This document shows positions 46,513-57,262 of a stretch of 64,000 bases of DNA, piece by piece; position 1 is the stretch's first letter, and the number at the start of each line of letters is the position of its first letter. Source of the stretch: Hsuehochloa calcarea (taxonomy: Eukaryota; Streptophyta; Magnoliopsida; Poales; Poaceae); the NCBI GenBank assembly GCA_036346395.1, contig CM070611.1:25740473-25804472 (forward strand), in the 5' to 3' direction. The notes under the pieces are model-generated. The model was not told where the DNA came from. It saw only the letters and a list, made by a program, of their open reading frames with translations, and ran no database searches. The position numbers and the translations under genes were made by a program.

Positions 46513-47723
46513 ATGAGGACAACACTTCTTCAAGGACGGTCTAGAGGACATCTGTATCCAATAGGTGCCTCCCAACCTCCTTGTTCTTCATTTGCTGCTA
46601 CCAAGGTATCTAGGGATCAATGGCATCAAAGGTTTGGACATCTGGCGACTGTTGTCACTCAGGCTATTCTTCAGTCAATCAAATTAGACCTTATTTCCAA
46701 TAAATCTGAGCATGTGTGTGATGCTTGTCAGCAAGCAAAGATTCACCAGCTCCCTTATAGTGCTTCTACACATGTTTCTAGTTTCCCTTGAATTAGTCCA
46801 TTCCGATGTATGGGGTCCTGCTTGTACATCCTCTAAAGGTTTTAGATACTATGTAAGCTTCCTTAATGATTTTAGTAAATTCACATGGATTTACCTACTC
46901 AAACACAAATCAGATGCTGCCACTGTTTTCTATCAATTCCAATAGCATGTAGAACGATTGCTTAGTCACAAAATTCATGCCATGCAGGCGAATTAGGGTG
47001 ACGAGTATCATAAAATTTGTAAGTTCTTCAATACTATAGGAATATCCCATCGAGTTTCCTGCCCCCCATACGCATCAGCGAAATGGAGTGGCCGAGAGGA
47101 AACATCGACACATTGCTGAAATAGGCCTAGCCTTGCTGGCTCAATCCTCAATGCCAATTCATTTTTGGGATGAGGCATTTCTTACTGCTACATACTTGAT
47201 CAATAGGCTACCTAGTAGAGTTCTTGGAAATACCACACCTATGAATCAGATCTTGAACTCCTCTCCAAATTACTCCATGCTGAAAGTGTTCGGTTGTGCA
47301 TGTTGGCCAAATCTCCGGCCATACAATTCACACAAACTAGAATTCAGGTCAAAACAATGTGTATTCTTGGGGTATAGCAACATGCATAAAGATTATAAAT
47401 GCTTGGATCGATCTTCTGGAAGAGTATACATTTCAAGAGATGTGGAATTTGATGAAATATTGTTTCCCTGTACTTCCTCCCATGGTAAAAATCTTTCATC
47501 CTTGCCAACTTCAGAGGTCATGAACTCCCTACCTCTACTTGCTCCTAATACAATATCCACATCTAAACCAGTAATAGTCAATGATTCAATAGAAGATTGC
47601 AATCCTTCTAATCCTGCAACTATTGATGAATCTGTAAGTCTATTACCCTCTGCTGGTTCTGACAGACATACTACACAATTGGAGCACTATTCGATTGGGG
47701 AGAATAATAGGCCATGTATTTGA
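46513..47723 (+). pseudogene. Copia GAG-pre-integrase and integrase, broken
   Basis: QWHQRFGHLA and CDACQQAKIHQLPYS (46618-46770) form the His/Cys zinc module. After a frame change, LVHSDVWGPACTSSKGFRYY and FSKFTWIYLLKHK (46790-46910) carry the first catalytic Asp. The next block reads AERKHRHIAEIGLALLAQ, WDEAFLTATYLINRLPS and VFGCACWPNLRPY (47088-47310), the integrase C-terminal part up to the GKGY-like VFLGYS. The second Asp block is degraded at about 46985-47030. Frameshifts and stops separate the pieces. Confidence 0.8.
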
Positions 47724-47849
47724 GCTCAGAACAATATTGTTTAGCAAAAATAATATACCGATGACATTGTTCGCTATCCTCTTGACAGGCGACAACCCAC
47801 TGCATCTTTTGTCACTGGTACATCTGCAGAAACTATTGAACCAACATCT

Positions 47850-50800
47850 TACCTGCAGGCTCTGAAGCAACCTCACTCGACGACAGTGATGGATGCAGAC
47901 TATGTTGCACTGATGAAAAATCAGACATATCACCTTGCTCCATTCAAGCAAGGAAAAAATATAATCGACTCTAAATGGATTTTCAAGATAAAGCAAAAGA
48001 CTGATGGTACTATGGATCGGTATAAAACCAATTAGTTGCTAAAGGCTTTAAGCAACGATATGGCATTGATTACACAAACACTTTCAGCCCGATTGTAAAA
48101 CTTGCTACAATGCATCTCATATTGTCGCTGGTAGTATCCCAGGGATGGACACTGAGGCAGATTAACGTAGAAAACGCTTTTCTTCACGGATTCTTCAAGA
48201 AAAAGTTTATATGAAGCAGCCTCTGGGATATGAAGACAAAGCGCATCCACAACATTTATGTAAGCTTGACAAGGCATTTTATGGGTTGAAACAAGCTCCA
48301 AGAGCCTAGTACTCCAGGTTAAGCTCAAAGCTTCATGATCTTGGTTTCTGTAGGACCGAAAAAGCGACTAGGGGGGGTGAATAGGCGCTTTCAAAACTTT
48401 CTCGCCTAACTCAAAACCAACACGAACTTTACTCCTTTAGCTATGAAAGCTAAGAAGTTCAGTGAGCACACAACGGAAGCCTTGTGTTGAATTTGATAAA
48501 CCCCTCAAGCACACGACACAAAAGGAGAAAAGAACTCAATGTTCTTCATCGGCACACGCGGTCCGACCGGCTACCACGGGCGGCCGGACCAAGGTCAAGC
48601 AATGTCCGACCGGCAACTAACCAATGGTTGGACCGGTGGACAGCGGTTCGACCCGCAAACCAATGGCTCGAATACATCGCGGTCGAACCGCCGTTGAAAG
48701 GTTTGGCCGGACCGGTAGAGTCCAGTACTTAAAAACTCCACCCAAAACCAAAACGAAATTTGATCCAACTTTTGATTCAACCAATAAAACTTGATCAAAT
48801 TTCTAGCACACCTTCCTAATGATATTAGAGACCTATTTCTAGCGACGATTATCTCCGATCCACTTCGCAGAATCGATCTCTTGAGATTTTACCAAAGAGG
48901 TGCACAAACCCTAGAAGAGAGAAAATCTTGATTCAAGACTTGCTTGTGGGGGTTTGATAATCTAGATGACTCTAGGAGTAACCCCACACATCAAAGCAAG
49001 ATAGAGTAGGCCAAGAGACCAAGTATGAACCTTTGAATCAAGGAAGCACCAAAAACATCCAAAAGAGAGATGAACACAAAGGGAGCAAATGATCTTTCAA
49101 TTAAGCATCACAAGATTGTTCATTCACAATAGAAGCTTACAAAGCCTCTCCACCAAGGAGGGCAAAAACTCAACAATGAGCACACTCCAAACCCTAGTTC
49201 TCCTCTCCTCTCCTCCAAACCCTAGAAAAGGAAGAAGGGGGGCTAAATGAATGCTTGCTTAGGTTTTCCACCTCTCCCCTTCCTATTTATACTAGAGAGC
49301 TAGGGTTTCCCTTTTTGGGTCTCTTACACATGGGACCCACACATAATTAACTCTTGAAGCAATCTCCTGCTTCACCACGTGTAGGTTGATCAGCGGTTCT
49401 CATCGACGCCAAGCCTCTCTTGTCCGAATCACATCGGAACCTCCCAGAGACTCGCACCGATATCCGCACCGCCGATCCAACCAAATTGCTTCAACCACCT
49501 GCTCGATCCATCTTGTCCATCTCGCACCATGCTTGTGTCACACAACCTCACCCATCCCCGATCGCTCGACCTCGCCTCTCAAGCGTAGTCCCGATCAACC
49601 CACCGCTGACGCCGTTGACTGCAAGCCACCGCATGCGATAGACAAACAAATCATTTCCGAACAAGTTCTTCACAACTTGACCCACGCCGCCTGCAATGCG
49701 ATATACATCAATAAAGCATTGAAGTTCATAGAATAACACACTCGAACAAACTCAATGCAACACTTGGCTCACCTCCAGTGATCGCCGGCCCGATCAGCTT
49801 TACGGGGCGGTCCGACCGATTCATGCTTGGCCGGACCGCTCCCACAAAGGCGGTCGGACCGGTCCAAAAGACTTAGTCAAAATTCAAGCAAGAAATTCCG
49901 AAACCTTCTGGAAATTTCAATCGAATAGAACTTTTGACTGGGAGCTCCAAAAATGATGGGACCACATCCAGGAGACTCCCCTCACTTGCCTACACAACCT
50001 ATTTTTGGCCCACTCAAAACCCAACTTTTAAAGTATCGGACTGACCGCCACCATGGCCGGCCGGATCGCTTCCACGGGCGGTCCGACCGCCTAAGACAAC
50101 CGGTCGACCGCCATGGCCGACAAATTTGGAGCAAACCCGAAAACGTGAGATTTTGCAAACCAATAACGCCATTGCCAATTGACTCATCATCCTGAGATCG
50201 TGCACATATCCTCACGATATCCACAGTTTCATTAATTCCCTCCAAAACTGATACTTCTTTGTTTATCTCCAACAAGACTGGAAATGTCATTTACATGCTA
50301 GTGTATGTAGATGATATCATTATTGCTAGCTCTTCTACTGATGCCACAGAAGCTCTCATTCAACAATTACAGAAAGATTTTGCTATTAAGGATCTTGGGA
50401 GACTCAGTTATTTCCTGGGCATTGAGGCAGTATTTGGAAGAGATGGCATTACTCTTACATAGAAAAAATATATCCATGACATCTTAAAGAGGGCAAACAT
50501 GCAACATTGTAAGCCTATTGCTACACCAATGAACACAACAGAGAAGCTATCAAGGGAGCAAGGGAAATCACTAAATGATGATGAAGTCTTTGTCTATCGA
50601 ACACAGTTGGAGCACTGCTGTACCCAACATTAACTCAAACAGATCTCTCTTTTGCAGTTAATAAGTTATGTCAGTTTTTACAAACTCCAATAGATGTGCA
50701 TTGGTCTGCTGTGAAGAGAATTCTCAGATATATCAAAGGAACAATGTCACATAGGCTGGAAATTAAAAGATCGAAGTCAAATCTTCTTAGTGCATTCTCT

Positions 50801-51220
50801 GACGCAGACTAGGCAGGTTGCCCTGACGATCGGAGGTCTACAAGTGGCTATGCCATATACATTGGGCCAAATCTAATATCCTGGAGTTCTAGGAAACAAC
50901 CGACGGTATCCCGATCAAGCACAGAAGCTGAGTATAAGGCGATTGCAAATACTACAACAGAATTGGTTTGGATTCAGTCAGTTCTGAAAGAACTGGGCGT
51001 TTATCCGCTAAGAGCACCAATGTTGTGGTGTCATAACCTTGGTGCTACCTACCTGTCAGTAAACCCCATGTTTCATGCTAGAACGAAACATACAGAAATT
51101 GACTTCCACTTCGTCAGAGAACAGGTTGCAAACAAAGCTCTTGAAGTCCTGTTCATCTCCTCTGATGATCAGGTGGCTGATGTGTTTACAAAAGCACTTG
51201 CTAAACCTGGTTTTAATTAG
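47850..51220 (+). pseudogene. Copia reverse transcriptase-RNase H, split by a solo LTR
   Basis: RT begins near 47855 with ALKQPHSTTVMDADYVALMK and continues KWIFKIKQKTDGTMDRYK, VAKGFKQRYGIDYTNTFSP and LDKAFYGLKQAPRA. The frame is then interrupted at 48348 by a solo LTR, and RT resumes after 50230 with the catalytic VYVDDIIIAS (about 50300) and DLGRLSYFLGIEA. RNase H follows: SWSSRKQPTVSRSSTEAEYK (about 50880), then KHTEIDFHFVREQV and VADVFTKAL near the end. Extra stops (for example 50461 and about 50812) show decay independent of the insertion. Confidence 0.85.
48349..50225 (-). mobile_element. Solo LTR, family A, inside Copia reverse transcriptase
   Basis: From TGTAGGACCGAAAAAGCGAC (48349) to GATATCCACA (50225), 1877 bp, with perfect target duplications GTTTC at 48344-48348 and 50226-50230. 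GGTCCGACC-type palindromes cluster at 48560-48720 and 49790-50115. No coding region. Confidence 0.93.
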
Positions 51221-51257
51221 CATCGACACAATCTCAATTTGGTTGATACTAGTTGAG

Positions 51258-51269
51258 TTTGAGGGGGAC
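51258..51269 (+). other. Polypurine tract
   Basis: TTTGAGGGGGAC immediately before the 3' LTR. Confidence 0.8.
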
Positions 51270-51537
51270 TGTTAAAAGATAAGGAAGAGGTTAGTATATT
51301 TGGTTCGTTAGCCTTGTCAGTTAACAAAACTCTCCTCTCTCTGTTTTTAGATATCTGAAGTCTATTTCAGATATCGTTATGTTGTCAATGACAACCGTAT
51401 GAAAATCTGGCACAATAGTTTGCCGTGTAAACTCTGATTGTAATATCAACAGATGTAAATCTTGTAATCTATGAGTATAAATAGAAACTGAACCATTGAG
51501 GTTCCTTGTGGCAAATACATCTCAGGTTTTTTACAAT
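51270..51537 (+). repeat. 3' LTR of the Copia at 43256-51537
   Basis: 268 bp, TGTTAAAAGATAAGG to TTTTTTACA. Confidence 0.9.
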
Positions 51538-52727
51538 CCCAACGAGGGCGACGGCAACGGTTGTCATCCTAACCGCTGGAAGGTCGGGAACAACGTCACA
51601 CCATAATCTTCCAGAAGGTTGACTAACCCTCTAAACCTGGTGGTAAAGACAAAGGAAGAGGGTTAGAACACGGAAACTAGCCAGGGCTAAGGGCTTGGAG
51701 CAATTTATACCGTGTAATTAAAACTCTTATGTTGTTTATACTCTATTATGGTCCTATACCAGCTTCTTTATTAATATAATAGACAGCTCTCTTGCCTGTT
51801 TCTTCAAAAAAAAATACTTCAAACATACCTAATTAGGTCAACTTACACCCGATGGTTTGTTTGGTAAGCCCAAAATTCCAGCCCATCCACATGGATGGGC
51901 CAGATTTTGGGCCTCTCAAACAAGGCCGGATACAATTTTGCTAATGGGTTCCAGCTCAAGATGTTTTTGCCATATTGGTAGCCATTTTACCCGTTTCTAG
52001 CGAGGATCCAAATGAGAGCAATGAGGATGACGAAATGAAGAAAGGTTGAGAATGGATAGAAAGAAAGGAGTGAAAGATTTCGACGATGTGGATATTGACA
52101 TCCTTTTAAGTTTGATCATCATCAAAACCCGATGATATGGCTGTCAATATAGCGAAAATCACCTTAAGTGGGATTCTCATCATAAAAAATGCCCTTGAAA
52201 CCCCTCTTAGTGTCTAAATTTACTTGGTTTTGTAAGTTTGGGGTTAAATATCTAGTTTTGTAGTTGATGATGCTAAATGGACTTTTTGCAGAGAGTTTAC
52301 TATTGGAGGTGTTCCAATTAAATTCAGTGGCAAGATTACTTAGTCGGATTGAAAGCTCCCATCAAACATTTCAGGGTTGTTTGATGAAGGAGAAGTAAAT
52401 CCAAAACGTATATTTTATCCTTGCACTTTTCAAAATATCACTTAAATTATTCCACTTTGCATTTATAACCTGCACCCTTTAGAGTAAGCAGTAACATTCC
52501 GGCTTTCATCTATACCAATCAAATTTTATCTTGCGATTGTGACTTGTGCTCTTATAATCCGATTCCAAATGTAATTACACTAGCTGCATAATTTTGTTTA
52601 AGATTTTGTGGTTTTTTTATATGCCATGAATCACGAATGCACAATGATTGGATAGGAGGTAAAGAGGAAAGAGCTGTCGCTAACTCACATGCTAGTGTCG
52701 TGCAATATCGGTCACTCCAAAACACTA
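51538..52727. other. Intergenic; possible LINE 3' tail and inverted terminal block
   Basis: TTATTAATATAATAGACAGC followed by CTTGCCTGTTTCTTC and nine A (about 51767-51816) resembles the 3' end of plant LINEs, though no reverse transcriptase is present. 52201-52281 is the inverted partner of 43177-43250. No gene. Confidence 0.35.
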
Positions 52728-52944
52728 CTACCTCAGTTCTTTTTTTACTCAATGAGAATGTCCCGTCAAACCTTCTAAAGTTTGAACATCAATTGGTTAA
52801 AAATTGTTTAGATTAGCTATGTAAAATTTTATCATTAAATTTTACATTAAAAATATTTTTATAATATTATAATTTTAATATAAAGTTAAAATTGTACCTC
52901 GAAAACCGTACAAAAACAAGTCGAGTAAAAAAAGAACGAAGGAG
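52728..52944. mobile_element. Stowaway-type (Tc1/mariner) MITE
   Basis: 217 bp with about 23-bp inverted ends (CTACCTCAGTTCTTTTTTTA against the complement of GAGTAAAAAAAGAACGAAGG) and TA duplications at 52726-52727 and 52945-52946. Confidence 0.8.
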
Positions 52945-52946
52945 TA

Positions 52947-53700
52947 CTAAGTAGTTCAAAAGGGTCACGGACATGGTTCGGTGCTTGTCTTTGTGACTGA
53001 GATGACACAAAAATTCAAAAGGGTCACGGTATTATATACCATCTTTTATCTTGATAAGATATAACGAGTGTGACAGAACAGCAAGATCACGAGAGGAGAA
53101 AGTACTCTTCGACAATGTCTAATTATCTATGGATGCAAGATGGAAAAACAATTAGCTGCATAGTTTTGGGGTGAAATTATTCAAATTGCTATTGACCTCT
53201 TATATATGGAAATTTTAATAGGGACATATAAACTAGTACAATTTATTACTCCCTATACTTCTCTCTATCTCAATTTTATAAGATGTAATTTAACCAAATG
53301 TAGAGATTAAGAACGTTATAAGACCAAAAGAACAATAGGGAAATAAATAATTTATGTCTTGAGAATAAGAAAGAACTATAGTAAGCATGGATGTTCACTC
53401 ATAAATGTTGGAGAGAGAAGACGTGGGAAAAAGAGAAAATATATCAATAGTTTCACATGCATGCACACTTAGATTTTGAAACAAGATTGAAATCTCTTTT
53501 TTGAAACCAAGGGCATGAGCTCTGCCAATTCAATTACAAACAAGAAAAATGTTTGCTACAAGGCCGATGCGTAAACGTTCCACGGAGAGATCAAGCTACC
53601 ACGAAAGAGCTACAACAGAGCACTGTAAAAATCCAAGCCATAGTAAAATCAAAGAGTAAGAAAAATTCTAAAATCATGGCAAAAATTCAAACTATGGTAA
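52947..53700. other. No gene recognised
   Basis: AT-rich. From about 53500 the sequence may be the body of the CACTA element whose right end is at 53977. Confidence 0.45.
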
Positions 53701-53704
53701 ATCT

Positions 53705-53977
53705 AAAATCACAGACAGTTCTTAATACAAACCGTCTGTGATGATACTTAGCACTGACGGTTCTTAATAGAACCGTCAGTGATAAGTATCATCACAGACG
53801 GTTTGTATTAAGAACCGTCTGTGATGACATGCTTATCACAGACGGTTCATGATACGAACCGTCTGTGAATCACAGACAGTTCGTATCATGAACCGTCGGT
53901 GATAGGTCAATATCACAGACGGTTCCAAGAGAACCGTCTATGATGAGTCGTTTTCTATAGCATGTTTTGTAGTAGTG
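53705..53977. mobile_element. CACTA element, right subterminal array and terminus
   Basis: About nine copies of TCACAGACGGTTC / GAACCGTCTGTGA in both orientations, then the terminus TTTTGTAGTAGTG at 53977. The left end was not identified (CACTGTAAAAATCC at 53621 lacks a matching duplication). Confidence 0.7.
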
Positions 53978-54223
53978 CTGGCAACAGCACCAATTAACAT
54001 GCATCAAAAAGACAAAACAAACAACAACAGAAAGGATAAAGTAAAAAAAATAGAAAGGAAAAAGAAGATCATGATTTGATGCTTCTACGTCTGGTCTCGA
54101 AATCCCCCTTAATACACTTAAAACACTTGTTGAACACTCATGAATTGTTGCTCATGCAAATCTTATGAAATAATGGTCATTTTTACGTATTAGATTTATT
54201 GTTTTGTTAAACTACAAATCAAT

Positions 54224-54972
54224 CACTACTACAAAATAGGTTATACGGAACACCTCATCACAGACAGTTTCTACAAACCGTCAGTGTTGTAATTATCACA
54301 GATAGTTTTACAACTGTGATCGTCTATGTTACTAACGATGTCTAGAACCGTCTGTGAATCATCATTATCACAGACGGTTTTTAATAAGAGCCGTTTGTGA
54401 TACTTCACAGACGGTTCTTAACCAGAACCGTCTATGATAATTATAATTATCATATATAATTTTTAATAAGAATAGTCTGTGATGAGATACTTATCATAGA
54501 TGGTTTTTATTAAAAACCGTCTGTAATAAGTATCTCCCTGATTTTACCATGACTTGAAATGCATAACTCTATTATTTTACCATGACTTATCGCAGAGTAT
54601 CTTTTAATTACCTTCTTGCAAACTATCGAAAGAGCATATGAAAATTACTGTCCAATAATTGATTAGTTTGACTCAAAATCCACAAAAAAAAAATTACAAT
54701 AGAAAAAACTATCACATACAATTTTTACTTTAAAAAACCCCGCCTGTGATAGTCTATTTTCACGGACAGTTCTGAACAAGAATCGTTTGTAATAATTGAC
54801 TATCACAGACGGTTTTTATTATGAACCGTCTGTGATAGTTTTTTCCATAGAAAGTTAAAAAACCGTCTGTGATGACCTCATATTATCACACACCCATAAA
54901 GTCAGACGGTTCATAAATCCGCCTGTGATGACGATTTTGAACCGTCTGTGATGACCTTTTTTTGTAGTAGTG
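54224..54972. mobile_element. Non-autonomous CACTA element, complete
   Basis: 749 bp from CACTACTACAAAATAGG to TTTTTTTGTAGTAGTG, with 3-bp target duplications AAT at 54221-54223 and 54973-54975. Both subterminal regions are packed with TCACAGACGGTTTTTA-like words in both orientations. There is no transposase, so it would have to be moved in trans. Confidence 0.9.
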
Positions 54973-54975
54973 AAT

Positions 54976-56814
54976 TGTGCTGTAGAAAAGTGAATAGCGA
55001 AAAAAGGCGTAGTAAAAATGTTTTACATCCTTTAAATCACTAGAAGTATTGTACATTGTAAAATACAAGTGTCATGTGCCAATTTTTCTTTTGTGGGAAA
55101 CAACCGGTGCGACCAATTTTTTTGATGGTGCTCTTGCACTATATCATTAGTCCACTGTATCATTAGTCCATTCGCCAACGCATCCACTAGGCCTTGCCCG
55201 TTCTGATCAAGACATGTACATCTGCCAAACGGTTGGTGTGAACCATGTCTAATTTGTTTTATTAATTAGTTTAATTAGTACATATAAGGGCAGCAAAATA
55301 TTTATCTAGATATTTCTTTATAGGAATAAGTCCATTTTACAACTTTCAACTATCATGTTTGTCTAAAATTCAATCTTCAACTACAAAACTAGATAACCGA
55401 CACCCCTTAATTATTAATACCAAGTATTTTACCCCCCTGAGACGATCCACCCCGATTTTGCTCTGGCGTGGCACTAAAGTGGCTATGGTTTTGGCACGAG
55501 TGATGGTTTTGGGATGACATAGAAACCAATTAGCATCATTAGAGAAAAGAAGTATGGTTAGACCCACTTGTTATGCTCTATTTTACTATCTCTCTTCTCT
55601 CTCCTTCATCCTCTCCCATGGCCGCTGGGGGCATCGCTTTCTGCACGACACCAATGAGCACAATGTTGAATAAGAAGCATAGCGCTGGTGTGCTAAAGAG
55701 AAAGAACTGCTGATGACGACGATTGCTCCTAGTTAGTACATGGGTGTTGACAAAGGTGAGTGTTACAGGACACGCCAGTCCAAAAAGTTTGCAGCGCGTA
55801 TCAGACACCCTATAAAAGAGTCCTTGTGAGGAGTAGAAGGGAAGAACTAGCTTGGTGTCAGTGTTTGGATAGATCATTGCAGAAGGAAGAGAGGAAAGAG
55901 ATGCCGGTGCTCTCGCATGCTTTAGAGAGCTCTTAGAGGAAGGAGAGTAGGGAGTGGAGTGGTAGTGCTTGGTCGAAGGAGTATGTGAAGGCAAGTGAGG
56001 CTGGTCTGATGAGAAGAAAGAGAGGATTGAACAAGGCTAGAGGAGCTACGACAAACATCAGTTGTAGTACTTTTTTATTCATATTTACATCTAACGATGC
56101 ATTGGACAGCTTTTGCTGCCCTTTTTAAAAGGGTGAGTGGTGTGCAACTAATCTTTCTTGTGACTAGGTGATGCCAACAATATTTAGGATCTTTTATGGC
56201 TTTTGTATAGTGCTTTGGTATTGTACCTAAATTAAATATTTTATTGCATAAATTATTCTATTTTAATTTTTAAAGATAAAAGAATATATATTAGACGAAT
56301 CCCTAAATCCTATTTTCTAGAGCTTGCCGAATCAGACACCCGAATTCGAGTCAAATTCCGACACCCATATCCGTGTCTAAGTAACACTCTACTGCCGTTT
56401 GTAGATGGCCAAAAATTGGCTTGAATCTGCCAAAACTAATCCTATGATGTTGTCTCAAATGCTTAAGCATGCAAGCAGAAGGCAGGAGCGGACGCATGCA
56501 ACCAGGAGCAGGTGAATGGAATATGTTGTGAATTTGCCAAAATTAATATTGTTATTTGGTTGCATGTGTCGAGGCAAGATGCCATATCCATGCCTAGAGT
56601 TCTATGCTTAAAGCAACAGCGGCAACATGCTAGCAGCAGCTTACATGACACAGAAGCGCAAAGCTGATACTCTTCCATTCACCAGCAACAGAAACACACA
56701 AACACAAACCTTCACAATACAAGCACACAATGGTCTTTGAAGCATACCATTCAGTTTAAATGGTATGTTGGTTGCTGCTGGTTTGGTCTAGCTAGGGCTG
56801 CTAGTCGCTACTTT
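54976..56814. other. Intergenic, no gene recognised
   Basis: A terminal-repeat-like block starts at 55329 (see 43177). The minus-strand frame at 55578-55994 (138 aa) has no known domain and an irregular composition, so it is not called. The remainder is AT-rich. Confidence 0.45.
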
Positions 56815-57262
56815 TTCAGGCACTTATTGGCATAGTGCCCCGTCTCCTTGCAATAGAAGCAAATAACTCCTGCAGCTAAGGGAACTATCTTCTTTTGAAA
56901 CTGGCCTTCGGGAGAAGTCCTGCGGAAGCCAGTGCTGTTTGGGGTTGAGCTGGCATAGGTGCTTTGGACGAAGAAGACTAAAATTTTCCATGCGGAGGTG
57001 GCTGAGGTTGAGTGGTGCGGGGCTTGGAAAACCCCCCAGAGTTGAACTTCTAGGATGTCATCCTTCTCTTGCGATTCTCCATCTCTAGGTGCTTGCTCTC
57101 TTGGCGGATAACCTTGTTCACCAACTATTGAAAGTCAGTGTAGTCTTGAGCAATGAGGCGGACAGAGAGATCATTATTGAGTCCTTTTAAGAAATGTTCT
57201 TGTTTAGCCTCATCAGTGGCCACATCTTCAGGTGCATAATGAGCTAGCTTGTTGTACATGTG
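56815..57262 (-). pseudogene. Ty3/Gypsy gag fragment, interrupted
   Basis: On the minus strand NKLAHYAPEDVATDEAKQEH and FLKGLNNDLSVRLIAQDYTD (57125-57260) form the end of a Gypsy capsid domain. The zinc knuckle CFYCKETGHYANKC lies at about 56820-56862, just before a stop. The upstream (N-terminal) part is cut off at 57262 by the SIRE-like element and would lie beyond the window. It is related to, but clearly different from, the gag at 21746-23378. Confidence 0.8.

Larger units (their letters stand above)
43256..51537 (+). mobile_element. Ty1/Copia element carrying two nested solo LTRs
   Basis: LTRs at about 43256-43524 and 51270-51537, primer site at 43525, purine tract before 51270, and gag-protease-integrase-RT-RNase H in Copia order. 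Subtracting the two inserts (1703 and 1877 bp) leaves about 4.7 kb, normal for Copia. The first 20 or so bases of the left LTR differ from the right LTR and no target duplication was found (CAAAA against ATCCC), so the left end may be decayed or recombined. Stops and frameshifts in all domains make it inactive. Confidence 0.85.

Noticed and set aside
43579..50225. Family A inserts as complete elements with internal genes
   Set aside because: Each is bounded by a single TG..CA unit with a 5-bp duplication and lacks primer site, purine tract and internal direct LTRs.
53705..54972. Regularly spaced repeats that might suggest a CRISPR array
   Set aside because: Units occur in both orientations, spacing is irregular, and CACTA termini with 3-bp duplications explain them; the genome is a plant's.
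55578..55994. 138-aa minus-strand frame
   Set aside because: No recognisable domain, no promoter, irregular composition in AT-rich repeat-like DNA.
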